Assembly (NCBI RefSeq): GCF_032583975.1
Contig: NZ_JAWHTF010000002.1
Direction: 5' to 3' (one strand)
Origin: Gilvirhabdus luticola
GTDB lineage: Bacteria; Bacteroidota; Bacteroidia; Flavobacteriales; Flavobacteriaceae
Length of the DNA: 64,000 nt
Shown: in pieces, positions 33,689 to 42,200 of the stretch
How the letters are laid out: each line of letters begins with the position of its first letter
Position numbering within the stretch: the stretch's first letter is position 1
Translations under genes and position numbers: made by a program
Notes under the pieces: generated by a model
The model's database searches: none
What the model saw: the letters and a program-made list of their open reading frames with translations, nothing else
Told to the model about the DNA's origin: nothing

Positions 33689-35554
33689 ATGGATGAAAAT
33701 AGGTTTTTAAATAAAATAAAAAGAATAATTAATTCAAATATCGGTAAAGAAGATTTTGGTGTAAGAGAACTTGCATCAGAACTTGGTTTCAGTCGTTCTC
33801 AAACCTTAAGAAGAGTAAAAGCATTAACTGGTAAATCAGCAAATCATTTTATTCGTGAGACAAGACTTAAAAAAGCCATTGAACTTTTGAAAGAAGATAC
33901 CTATACGGCTTCTGAAATTGCCTATAAAGTTGGCTTTAGCAGTCCATCTTATTTTAACAAATGTTTTCATGATAGCTTCGGAATAACTCCTGGAGATTAT
34001 AAAAATCACAGAGTTGATAAAATTGTTCATCTTCCAAAAACGGCAAAAATAATACACAATCGCAAAGCTTTGATTGCATTCATTTTAATATGTTCAGTTC
34101 TTATATTTATTATTTATACTGCTTTTCAATCAGATTCAAAAAGCACACGTGTTGATTCTATACTTAATGAGGCATCAATTGCTGTTCTACCTTTACTCGA
34201 CCTTTCTAAAAATAAAAACATGGAATATATGGCCATAGGTCTAACCGATGCTATTACACTGGAACTCTCCAAAATAAAGGGGTTAAGAGTTATTTCCAGA
34301 GGCTCAACCATGATTTTCCAGGACTCCATTATTCCCTATTCTCAAATAGCTGAAAATCTAAATGTAAATTTATTGCTAGAAGGGTCTGTAATTTTCAGTA
34401 GTGATAGTTTAAGGGTCACTGTCCAATTAATTGAGCCCCTACCTAAAGAAAAGCATATATGGGCAAATAAATATGAACAGAATTTTTCAAATATTATTGA
34501 ACTAGCTGATAATATATCAACCCAAATAGCAAATGAAATAGGCCTAGTTTTTAATAATGAAAGTGAAAATTCAAATTCAAGTAAGGTCAACCCAAACGCT
34601 TATAAATATTACCTTAGGGGTAAACTTTTATGGCAAAATCAAAACCCTGAATCTATACAAAAAGCAATCAGTTACCTTAATAAATCTATTCAAATTGACT
34701 CAACATTTGCACCTTCCTATTCTTGTCTTGCAGATTGCTATGTAATTATGAATAAATTTATCCAAAACAATGAAGACAAATTTAAGAATAGGCTAGAAAG
34801 TCATTTGGCTGCAAATAATGCAATGAACAAAGCTATCGGTCTAGATAGTTCTCTTGCAGAGGCCTATATCACAAAAGGAAAAATATTTGGGAAATTGGAC
34901 TGGAACTGGGAAGAAATGAAAGAAATGGCTGATAAGGGTTTGGGTTTAAACCCAAATAATCCTTATGGTCATATACTTTTATCAAAATATTGGGCAATAA
35001 AAGGGAATCAGGACAGGTTGCTAAAAGAGGCCATTACTGCAGAGCATCTTGACCCTCTAAACCCTATGACAATATCTTGGGTTTGCTACAGCTATTTGTT
35101 AACAGGGAAATATAATGAAGCAATAGAAAAATATCATCAAGTGTTAGAACTTTTCCCAAATCACGGATTAGCTTGGAATGATCTTGGAATTGCCTATTAT
35201 CTTCTTGGAGAAAAGGAAAAAGCTAAAGAATCTTGGAAAGAATTACATGAAATTATGGGAAATTATTCGATGGCAAAATATTTCGAGAATGAAAATTTTG
35301 ATAATTCAGTGAATCATTGGCTATTAGAAGCCACAACAGGTTCAAAATTATATTGTTCAAACCCTTCAATTATTGCAATTGCTCATCTCTTTGTAAACCA
35401 AAAGGAAGGAGCTCTTGATTACCTTGAATTAGCATATAAATATAAAAATGAAGATTTACCTCTAATCATGTTAAATCCGGTTTTTAAGAATTTATACGAT
35501 GAACCAAGGTTTAACAAAATTGCCCACAAAGTAGGCATTACTAAAAAATTTTAG
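33689..35554 (+). CDS. Membrane-spanning AraC-type regulator with TolB-like and TPR sensor half
   Basis: A 621-residue protein with an unusual order. An AraC-type DNA-binding domain comes first (about 1-108; VRELASELGFSRSQTLRRVK and the second helix IAYKVGFSSPSYFNKCFHDSFGITPGDYK). A membrane helix follows at about 127-145. Next comes a FlgO/TolB-N-like domain (about 158-290; SIAVLPLLDLSKNKNMEYMA and ISRGSTMIFQDS). TPR-type helical repeats fill about 300-620. The layout resembles CadC/ToxR-like one-component regulators, with DNA binding inside and sensing outside. It has no phosphorelay domains. Targets are unknown; the lipoprotein at 35.7 kb is the next gene. Confidence 0.85.
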   Translation: MDENRFLNKIKRIINSNIGKEDFGVRELASELGFSRSQTLRRVKALTGKSANHFIRETRLKKAIELLKEDTYTASEIAYKVGFSSPSYFNKCFHDSFGITPGDYKNHRVDKIVHLPKTAKIIHNRKALIAFILICSVLIFIIYTAFQSDSKSTRVDSILNEASIAVLPLLDLSKNKNMEYMAIGLTDAITLELSKIKGLRVISRGSTMIFQDSIIPYSQIAENLNVNLLLEGSVIFSSDSLRVTVQLIEPLPKEKHIWANKYEQNFSNIIELADNISTQIANEIGLVFNNESENSNSSKVNPNAYKYYLRGKLLWQNQNPESIQKAISYLNKSIQIDSTFAPSYSCLADCYVIMNKFIQNNEDKFKNRLESHLAANNAMNKAIGLDSSLAEAYITKGKIFGKLDWNWEEMKEMADKGLGLNPNNPYGHILLSKYWAIKGNQDRLLKEAITAEHLDPLNPMTISWVCYSYLLTGKYNEAIEKYHQVLELFPNHGLAWNDLGIAYYLLGEKEKAKESWKELHEIMGNYSMAKYFENENFDNSVNHWLLEATTGSKLYCSNPSIIAIAHLFVNQKEGALDYLELAYKYKNEDLPLIMLNPVFKNLYDEPRFNKIAHKVGITKKF

Positions 35555-35723
35555 TTCTTCTTTTGGTCGTTTCTATCCTGACATTTTAGATATGAATTCA
35601 AATCCATGCTTCAAAATTATAATTGATGCTTTAAAATTTAAAAGGAATGCTTCCCAATTGATAAGTTGACATCACAAATAATTCTGAAATTTGTATTAGT
35701 TCTAATATTTAAATTATATACAA

Positions 35724-36764
35724 ATGAGAAACATATATTTATTAATGTTATTGGCTTTAGTTTCATTTTCATTTACTTCCTGTGATAAAGATGAAATAAT
35801 CAAGCCTGAACAAGAAATGGAGCTTTTAAGTAGTAAAGCTAATAAAGACAAGTTAACAGGTGTTGATGAATGGGGATTTAACTTCCAAGCCCACCATTTT
35901 GATAATTATCTTATTAATGCCATTTTGGGTGATCCCGCTTTTGCCAACTTCCCGCATTACAAGCAAACAATTTACAATGGCGAAGGCATTTCTTTTTGGA
36001 ACGACTTAATTAGTGATTATGATTATATTCCGTATATGATGCCAGTAGATCTGCTAGATTGCAAATTAATTATGCATTGGAATGAAGGACTATTGTCTAA
36101 AGATGGAATTTATCCAGATACTTGGATAGATTCAAATGGGTGGATTACTTTCCATTTCAAAATGAATAAAGATGGTGAAAAATGGTCATATTTCAGGAAG
36201 CTAGTTTCGAGTCGTTCAACAGACTATATGGCCGATGGAATTTGGTATGACCAATACGGTAATGAAATTGGAGTCCAATCATATGATTGGCCAACACTTA
36301 TAATTACCCAAATTGTAAATACGGGAGATGTTCCTTTCTTTTTTGATCAAACATATACTAGTCCTTATGGTCCAGGTTTTGGTAAATATAAATTAAAATC
36401 ACAACATGAAGCTAAAAATGTTGAACAAGGATGGTTTTCAGGTTCATACTGGTCACCAATATTTTGTAATGGCGATATGGTTGATTTTTTGGAAGGAGGC
36501 ACATTAAGAATTCATTATGTGATGCGCTACGAACCAAATGTGATTTATAAAGAAATAGATCAAATAAAAGGAGAAGTAACAAGTAGCTTAACTGGAGAGA
36601 CATTTAAAATAAGAGAAATTGATAGGTATTTGGGAACCCCTGATTCTTTTATAGGCACATGGCATTATAATCTCATTGGAGACATGGGAACACATTACAT
36701 TGGAACCCTTACAATGGATATGAATACTGGAGCAATTACAATTGAACAAACTGTTTGTAATTAA
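35724..36764 (+). CDS. Lipoprotein of unknown function
   Basis: A 346-residue protein with a lipoprotein signal and lipobox FTSC (Cys20), then an acidic linker. The mature part is rich in Trp, Tyr, Asp and Gly and looks all-beta, as in many secreted flavobacterial proteins. I recognise no domain. Two similar ends of strands (WITFHFKMNKDGEKWSYFRK and IGTWHYNLIGDMGTHYIGT) may belong to a beta-sandwich. It follows the membrane-spanning regulator by 169 bases on the same strand and could be its target. After the stop comes a 412-base gap. Confidence 0.65.
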   Translation: MRNIYLLMLLALVSFSFTSCDKDEIIKPEQEMELLSSKANKDKLTGVDEWGFNFQAHHFDNYLINAILGDPAFANFPHYKQTIYNGEGISFWNDLISDYDYIPYMMPVDLLDCKLIMHWNEGLLSKDGIYPDTWIDSNGWITFHFKMNKDGEKWSYFRKLVSSRSTDYMADGIWYDQYGNEIGVQSYDWPTLIITQIVNTGDVPFFFDQTYTSPYGPGFGKYKLKSQHEAKNVEQGWFSGSYWSPIFCNGDMVDFLEGGTLRIHYVMRYEPNVIYKEIDQIKGEVTSSLTGETFKIREIDRYLGTPDSFIGTWHYNLIGDMGTHYIGTLTMDMNTGAITIEQTVCN

Positions 36765-37122
36765 TTTTTTTTCTAATGAAACTAACATAATCAGAAAATG
36801 TATCTATAAAAATACTTTCTGGTTGGTTAGTAAAGAGATAAGTCTAGGTTAGGAAAATATAAATGAGGAAAAATGTAATTACATTTTGAACTCATATCTT
36901 AAGGAAATAATTATATAATTATTCGCTTTTAACATCGTTCTGCTTTAGTTTTCAATTTCTTATTTCTGTATGCCAGAAAAAGTTTAGTGTTCCCGAAGTC
37001 AGGGCAGATGAAAAAATTGAAGCACTGTATAATCATTTGATTGCATATGTAATAACTGGTTTACGATTTGCAAAAATATAGATTACATGGAATCACAGTT
37101 TTAATTTAAAATATATACAAGC
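36765..37122. other. Intergenic region, possible trace of an old gene
   Basis: This stretch lies between the lipoprotein and the terminator of the convergent duplicated protein. One plus-strand frame (about 36981-37080) reads FSVPEVRADEKIEALYNHL and ends at a TAG, which has protein-like composition but no start and no recognised family. Nothing else is visible. Confidence 0.35.
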
Positions 37123-37153
37123 AAAAAAGAACCGCTTAAGCGGTTCTTTTTAT
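37123..37153 (-). terminator. Terminator of the duplicated secreted protein gene
   Basis: A perfect 10-bp inverted repeat AGAACCGCTT (37128-37137) and AAGCGGTTCT (37138-37147) is flanked by As on the left, giving a T-run on the minus strand. It lies 25-50 bases after the stop codon. Confidence 0.85.
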
Positions 37154-37176
37154 TTTATTAATATAATTAAAATTAA

Positions 37177-37959
37177 TTATCGGACCTTTTTCACTAAAGT
37201 CCCCATAACTCCAGATTTTAAATCACGTGTTGCAATACCGTCCTGAACAGCCTTTTGTTGCGCTTCTGTCAATGTTCCCATACCTGAACTTCTATCACTT
37301 ATCGCCTGGTCAATATCTTTATACATATCATAGGTTATATGCGTTGCGTATACATCACTACCATATGGAAGCATAAATCTCAATAGACCCCATGCACTCC
37401 TATTTCCATCGTCAACAGATTTTTGATGCATTGGTTGGAACACTTCTGTTTCGGCTTTCTCATAAGCTCCGTATTTACCCATTTCTACTTTCATATAATT
37501 GATAAAAGCGATTGAACCTAAAGGCATATCGAACGATTCATTCGTGGTCGTTGCGATTTGTCTTAAATAAATACGTACTGCAAGGTCTCTTGATTTTGAA
37601 GTATGTTCAAACTTTTTTCTTAAATCTTCTTCCGACAAATCAGGGTATGCCTTTTTTACATTTTCCATAAAATTACCTCCTTGAAACATGCCTTTAGCAC
37701 TGTTAAAAAGTGTCACAGTCATATATTGAAACCCTTGTGTTTCTCCACCTGGTGATAATTGCCAAAGATCCCATCCAACAATATCTCCATTATTGACGCG
37801 TTGTTGATGAATCTTTTCCCAGAAATTTTCTGTTTCCCAATACGCTTGTTCTTGTTCATTGTCGACTTTCATTAGTTCAAAAACAAGAAATAGATCGTCT
37901 TGTGCAATAGCACTGAATGACAGTGATACTACTACGAATAATGCTAAAAATTTTTTCAT
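37177..37959 (-). CDS. Secreted protein with an internal duplication
   Basis: A 260-residue protein with a signal peptide ending SFSAIAQ. The mature protein holds two related halves. The first begins FLVFELMKVDNEQEQAYWE and passes through HQQRVNNGDIVGWDLWQL (about residues 24-75). The second begins AFINYMKVEMGKYGAYEKAE and passes through HQKSVDDGNRSAWGLLRF (about 146-196). The beta-alpha pattern with a central Trp resembles two fused ferredoxin-like (dimeric alpha/beta barrel) units, but I cannot name the family. It should be periplasmic. The gene is monocistronic, with a terminator after it. Confidence 0.65.
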   Translation of the reverse strand: MKKFLALFVVVSLSFSAIAQDDLFLVFELMKVDNEQEQAYWETENFWEKIHQQRVNNGDIVGWDLWQLSPGGETQGFQYMTVTLFNSAKGMFQGGNFMENVKKAYPDLSEEDLRKKFEHTSKSRDLAVRIYLRQIATTTNESFDMPLGSIAFINYMKVEMGKYGAYEKAETEVFQPMHQKSVDDGNRSAWGLLRFMLPYGSDVYATHITYDMYKDIDQAISDRSSGMGTLTEAQQKAVQDGIATRDLKSGVMGTLVKKVR

Positions 37960-38033
37960 AATTTGTTGGTTTATTTAGTTAATAAGACGATTAATTTACT
38001 AATTTTTATTGACTTATAATTTCTTTTAACACA

Positions 38034-38064
38034 AAAAGCCAGTAATTTTAAATTACTGGCTTTT
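38034..38064 (-). terminator. Terminator of the two-repeat protein gene
   Basis: A 15-bp perfect inverted repeat, AAAAGCCAGTAATTT (38034-38048) with AAATTACTGGCTTTT (38050-38064) about a single central T, lies 20 bases after the stop codon at 38085. It has T-runs on both ends and may act in both directions. Confidence 0.85.
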
Positions 38065-38084
38065 CAAATTATATAGATTTTAAT

Positions 38085-38489
38085 TTATCTCACTCCAATT
38101 AAATCACCTTTACCTTTTAATGGATTAAACTCTTTAGGTAAGTATTTAGAAGTGTCAAAATCAAGATTGACCTCTTCTTCTATTTCGATTAACTCAATTT
38201 TGCTCCAATCTAAATCGTCTTTACCTTTTAATGCATTAAATCCTTCAGGCAGATACTTTGTAGTATCAAAATTTAAATTAACCTCTTCATCTATCTCAAC
38301 TAAATCAATTGTGTTAATATCAATTTCTTTATAATTTCTTGATTTATCATAATCTAGAAATAAGACTTTAGATAAAGTACATTCTTCAAAACGATCTAAA
38401 TTACATGAATTATAGTTATCTGTGTTATTTGTTAAAGCATTAAGATTTAATACTAAAAACATGCTTAATAATAAGGCTGGCTTGTACAT
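38085..38489 (-). CDS. Small secreted protein with two tandem repeats
   Basis: A 134-residue protein with a probable signal peptide (MYKPALLLSMFLVLNLNALT). Its C-terminal half consists of two nearly identical units of about 37 residues, VEIDEEVNLNFDTTKYLPEGFN and IEIEEEVNLDFDTSKYLPKEFN, each followed by (A/P)LKGK(D/G)DL. The repeats are acidic and end in DTxKYLPxxFN. Similar small acidic repeat proteins occur in flavobacteria, but no function is known to me. It is monocistronic and ends at a strong terminator. The repeats are also evident in the DNA, which suggests a recent duplication. Confidence 0.7.
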   Translation of the reverse strand: MYKPALLLSMFLVLNLNALTNNTDNYNSCNLDRFEECTLSKVLFLDYDKSRNYKEIDINTIDLVEIDEEVNLNFDTTKYLPEGFNALKGKDDLDWSKIELIEIEEEVNLDFDTSKYLPKEFNPLKGKGDLIGVR

Positions 38490-38621
38490 AATATATTTGT
38501 TTAATTATTTAAATTTTATATCACAATTGACGTTCCAAAAAAGATATAGTTACAAACATTTAGAAATATTTAACAATAAATATTACTTTTTATATTTTAA
38601 TTAAGAATTATTCTCTTTTTT

Positions 38622-38634
38622 GAAAGGAGGTGAG
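38622..38634 (+). other. Perfect complement of the 16S rRNA 3' tail in an intergenic region
   Basis: The plus strand carries AAAGGAGGTGA, which is complementary to the conserved 16S tail TCACCTCCTTT over 11 bases. No start codon lies at a suitable distance on the plus strand, so it is not a translation signal for a visible gene. The minus strand here is upstream of the two-repeat protein. Confidence 0.5.
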
Positions 38635-38668
38635 ATTTAGAATCACAAAATTGTAATTGAACTTAATC

Positions 38669-39493
38669 TTATTGAAGAAGTAGGTCCTTAATGGCATTAT
38701 GATATTCTTCAAAGTTAATTAAATCATTGTGGCTTGCACCTTCAATAGCTATGAACGTTGTTTGATTTTCTGGAGCGACTTCAAATAGTTTTTCAGCAGA
38801 GCTTATTTTTATGACTTTATCTTCTGAACCATGTAATATTAAAATATTACAATCAATTTTATTCATAAAACTGTATGTTGGTAATTTGTACTTCAATAAA
38901 TATTTAGTTGGCAAAAGTGGGAAACGTAATTTTGCAACATCGGACATGCTGTAATAAGGCGTTTCTAAAATAATTTGCTTCGGGTTGTTTTTGGATGCAA
39001 CAAACGCTGCAAATGTTGTGCCTAAAGAACGACCATAAACAGTGATATACTCTTCAGGATAAGATTTTTTTAAATAATCATAACAAAATTGTGCGTCTCT
39101 ATAAAGCCCTTCTTGAGATAAAGCACCAGTGCTTTTTCCGTAAGTACGATAATCCATAACTAAAACATCATAATTCAGTTGAACAAAATATTCCATGATT
39201 TTTCCCCAACGACTTAAATCTCCAGCATTTCCATGAAAATATAGAATAACGCCTTTAGGTTTTATATTCGTAAAATGAAGTGCATTAATAACTACTCCTT
39301 CTTCTGGATTTAAGAATAATTCTTCAAAAGGATACGAGAATTTATATTCGAAATCTTTTGCTAAAACTGTTGGTCTAAACAAAATGTTATCCTGTAAAAA
39401 ATATAATGTAGAAGCAATTCCTAAATACATAATAACAAAAATGATTATGACTTTTTTAAGCTTTGGCTTTTCTCTTTGAGGAATGAATGACAT
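38669..39493 (-). CDS. Membrane-anchored alpha/beta hydrolase, copy 1 (YqkD/BEM46-like)
   Basis: A 274-residue serine hydrolase with one N-terminal membrane helix (about 14-33). The oxyanion-loop motif YFHGNAGDLSRW is near 85-96. The triad is Ser156 (YGRSLGTT), Asp225 (HGSEDKV) and His255 (GASHNDL). The closest known families are the YqkD/BEM46/ABHD13-type hydrolases of unknown natural substrate. The first Met gives a 38-base overlap with the paralogue upstream. A later Met at residue 22 would remove the overlap but also part of the membrane helix. It is the second gene of a two-gene unit with the paralogue. Confidence 0.85.
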   Translation of the reverse strand: MSFIPQREKPKLKKVIIIFVIMYLGIASTLYFLQDNILFRPTVLAKDFEYKFSYPFEELFLNPEEGVVINALHFTNIKPKGVILYFHGNAGDLSRWGKIMEYFVQLNYDVLVMDYRTYGKSTGALSQEGLYRDAQFCYDYLKKSYPEEYITVYGRSLGTTFAAFVASKNNPKQIILETPYYSMSDVAKLRFPLLPTKYLLKYKLPTYSFMNKIDCNILILHGSEDKVIKISSAEKLFEVAPENQTTFIAIEGASHNDLINFEEYHNAIKDLLLQ

Positions 39494-40331
39494 TGATGCT
39501 AGTCGTTTGAAGATCTATTTCTTTAGGTTTTTTGTTAAGTATGTCGTCCAACATATTGTGATATGATTCAAAATTATTCAAGTTTTTGTGTCCGCCACCG
39601 ATAACTGTATGCAATTTGGTTAATTTAGGGTTTACTTTAGATAGTTTAACACTTGTTTTATAAGGAATAAGCTTATCGTTTGTTCCATGTATAATATGAA
39701 TTGGACAACAAACATACCTTAACCATTTATAGGTAGGTAAAGGATATTTCATCAAAACGGATAAAGGCATAAATGGCATATATCTGGCGGTCACTTTTGT
39801 TAAACTATAATACGGAGCATCAAGGATGAGCATTCTCGGATTATTCATTGATGCCAATTTTGCTGCAAATCCTGAACCCAAAGATCGACCATAAAGAATA
39901 ATATATTTTTCGTCTATTAATTCTTTTAGTTTATTATAAACCACTTGCAAATCTCTCTTTATAGCTTTTTGTGACCGTTTTCCTGTACTCTTTCCAAAGC
40001 CTCTGTAATCAACCATAAATACATTAAAATTGTGTCTTGTAAAATCGACAGCAAACTTTCCCCAACCTTTTATACTTTTAGAATTTCCCTTAAGATAAAG
40101 TACAACACCTCTTGGTTTTTCTTTAGATTTAAAGAGAACTCCATTTAATGTGGCACCATCACGAGTTTCCATATTGTACTCTTCTGTTTCTTGATTTTCA
40201 TAATAAAATTGGAAATCTTTCGGGAGTTTTTCAGGCTTAAACAACAAGTAGTCTTGTAAATAATATAGTGCAACACTAATTATTATATACACAATTACAA
40301 TGGTCAAAATAGTAGAAATCCAATAAGCCAT
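39456..40331 (-). CDS. Membrane-anchored alpha/beta hydrolase, copy 2
   Basis: A 291-residue paralogue of the next gene, with the same layout: membrane helix at about 7-30 and triad Ser150 (YGRSLGSG), Asp219 (HGTNDKL) and His248 (GGGHKNL). It differs at the oxyanion loop, where the usual HG of the partner (FHGNAG) is replaced by Lys81-Gly (LKGNSK). That may alter activity or mean a different role. Its C-terminus is basic (SSKRKAKA) and is encoded in the region shared with the start of copy 1. The pair arose by tandem duplication. Confidence 0.85.
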   Translation of the reverse strand: MAYWISTILTIVIVYIIISVALYYLQDYLLFKPEKLPKDFQFYYENQETEEYNMETRDGATLNGVLFKSKEKPRGVVLYLKGNSKSIKGWGKFAVDFTRHNFNVFMVDYRGFGKSTGKRSQKAIKRDLQVVYNKLKELIDEKYIILYGRSLGSGFAAKLASMNNPRMLILDAPYYSLTKVTARYMPFMPLSVLMKYPLPTYKWLRYVCCPIHIIHGTNDKLIPYKTSVKLSKVNPKLTKLHTVIGGGHKNLNNFESYHNMLDDILNKKPKEIDLQTTSINVIHSSKRKAKA

Positions 40332-40357
40332 TTTAAATTATTTCTAATACAAGATAT

Positions 40358-40390
40358 AAAAAAAGGCTTTAGCAAAAAACTAAAGCCTTT
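40358..40390 (-). terminator. Terminator of the M49-like peptidase gene
   Basis: AAAGGCTTTAG (40362-40372) and CTAAAGCCTTT (40380-40390) form an 11-bp stem with a 7-base loop. On the minus strand it is followed by a T-run. It lies between the peptidase gene and the hydrolase pair. Confidence 0.85.
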
Positions 40391-40409
40391 ATATCAATAA
40401 TTTAAAAGT

Positions 40410-42047
40410 TTATAAACCTAAAACTTCTGTGCCTTGTTCGAAAATAACATCAACAGGAATATCTGCAGAACTTAATCTATCTAAATCTGCTTGCAATTCT
40501 TCTGTTACAATACCCATTTCTGCAACTAGTTTGGCAACTCCTTCGTAATCGCCATTACCCTGAAGTGTTAATATTAAATTAGATAGCTCTGTCATAGCAG
40601 TTTCCATATTTTCAAAATTAACTTTATAAGTTCCATCTTCATTTCGACTAAAAGCACCTTTTTCTTTAAAGAAATTGAAACGAATCATATTGGCCTTACC
40701 ATGAGCACTGGAAGCTCCAAAACGAACAGACCTAAAAATACCTGCCATAAAGGTAACCATATGGTCTTTAATGTCTTCCGTTAGTTCTCCTTTCTTTGTT
40801 AATTGCTGAATCATATACAACCCAAGAATATCTGCTTTACCTTCTTCTAAAGCGCTAGAATGCTCTTGTAATGCAGTTCTTACAGTTCCTTTATCATTAA
40901 TGGTGTTTTTAATTCCCAAACCATGTGCAACTTCATGAAACATTGTATTTGCAAAAAAAGCGTCAAAAGTGATATGTTTGCGCTGACTTGAATCGATTAA
41001 AACTTCAGAAATCGGCACTAATATCTTATCAAACTTGGCTTTCATGGCATTTTTAAGCTGAAGACGTCTAGTCCCTTTTTGCAACTGTACTTCTTCATCG
41101 TTTGGTAAATTGATAGCAATAGTTTTGCTACCGGCATTACAATCTCCTGCATAATAGACTACATCGTAAGCATTGAGATCTGAATCTGTACCAGGTGTTT
41201 CTTGCTTATAGGCTTCATCAACTGGTAAGCCTTTTTGTAACTCTGGCAAGTATGCACTGAATTTTGCCAGTCGTTCACTCCATTCCTGATCCTTTATGAG
41301 CACATAAGCTTCATGAGCTGCTTTATTACCAAACAATTGGTCTTCATAGGTCTCAATTGGACCAATAACAATATCAATAGTATTGGTTTTCATGTCCATC
41401 CATGCCAAATCGCTTTCTTGATATTCATCATCTAACAATGCTTTCGCTCTCAATTCTAAATACTTTTGCAAACCTTTATCTTCTGCTAATTCTGAAGCTT
41501 CTAATAGCAATGCCGAGACTTCTTTTACTTCGCTTTCAAATTGTTTATGATATGGTATTGAATAGAGTTTTCCAGTTTCATCACGTCGTACAAAATTATA
41601 GATACTAGACTTATCGTCAATTTCAGAAGCTTCAAATTCTTCTTTGGACATATCCTGTGGATAAAAATTAGCTCCAGCTGGCTTTTCACTAACAGACTGT
41701 ACAAAAGGTTTATTACCATTTAATCTATCCCAAGGGCCATAATTAATCATAATAAATTTTTTGGTATCCTCATCGCTTATAGAATTCAATAACTCTGTAT
41801 TATCCCCATAAGCTTCGTGCCAGAACAAACTATTCATTTTATTAGCCGCTTTGATCAGAATAGGAATCATTTTGCGTTCATTCTCTGAAAGTTTGGCTAA
41901 ATCTGTAGTAAGTTTTACGCTTACGTACTTACTTAAGTTCTTTTGCATTTCAGTTTGTGTTTTTTCTTCAACTTTTTCTTCTTGTTTATCTTGTTTGCAT
42001 GAACTAAAAAGTAGAAGCATTGTAAAGATCATCGCTATGTTTTTCAT
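40410..42047 (-). CDS. M49-like zinc peptidase lipoprotein with HExxH motif
   Basis: A 545-residue lipoprotein (lipobox LFSSC, Cys17) related to the dipeptidyl-peptidase III (M49) fold. The zinc motifs are HEVAH at 371-375 and EEGKAD at 401-406. Classic M49 enzymes have HExxGH with an extra residue, and EExRA(E/D). Here the first motif is a plain HExxH, so the metal site has lost the inserted glycine. The family is widespread in flavobacteria and often labelled simply as a zinc-dependent hydrolase. It should act at the cell envelope on peptides. A good promoter precedes it and a terminator follows, so it is monocistronic. Confidence 0.8.
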   Translation of the reverse strand: MKNIAMIFTMLLLFSSCKQDKQEEKVEEKTQTEMQKNLSKYVSVKLTTDLAKLSENERKMIPILIKAANKMNSLFWHEAYGDNTELLNSISDEDTKKFIMINYGPWDRLNGNKPFVQSVSEKPAGANFYPQDMSKEEFEASEIDDKSSIYNFVRRDETGKLYSIPYHKQFESEVKEVSALLLEASELAEDKGLQKYLELRAKALLDDEYQESDLAWMDMKTNTIDIVIGPIETYEDQLFGNKAAHEAYVLIKDQEWSERLAKFSAYLPELQKGLPVDEAYKQETPGTDSDLNAYDVVYYAGDCNAGSKTIAINLPNDEEVQLQKGTRRLQLKNAMKAKFDKILVPISEVLIDSSQRKHITFDAFFANTMFHEVAHGLGIKNTINDKGTVRTALQEHSSALEEGKADILGLYMIQQLTKKGELTEDIKDHMVTFMAGIFRSVRFGASSAHGKANMIRFNFFKEKGAFSRNEDGTYKVNFENMETAMTELSNLILTLQGNGDYEGVAKLVAEMGIVTEELQADLDRLSSADIPVDVIFEQGTEVLGL

Positions 42048-42073
42048 TGTATATACTAAATTTATTTATCTGT

Positions 42074-42103
42074 CAAAGTTAACTAATTTCAACTTGAAAT
42101 CAA
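42074..42103 (-). promoter_or_regulatory. Promoter of the M49-like peptidase gene
   Basis: On the minus strand TTG (42103-42101) and TAACTTTG (42081-42074) are 19 bases apart, in full agreement with the Bacteroidota pattern. The ATG at 42047 follows 26 bases after the -7 element. Confidence 0.75.
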
Positions 42104-42144
42104 TAATGAAAGTTACCTATTAGCTAATCTAATTTATTACAATA

Positions 42145-42178
42145 TTTAAAGCCTTGCAAGACTCTGCAAGGCTTTAAA
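42145..42178 (-). terminator. Terminator of the YiaAB gene
   Basis: TTTAAAGCCTTGCA (42145-42158) and TGCAAGGCTTTAAA (42165-42178) form a 14-bp perfect stem with a 6-base loop. The T-run on the minus side is short, but the position just after the stop codon at 42201 supports termination. Confidence 0.75.
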
Positions 42179-42200
42179 ATTAACAAAATTAATCTCTTTA

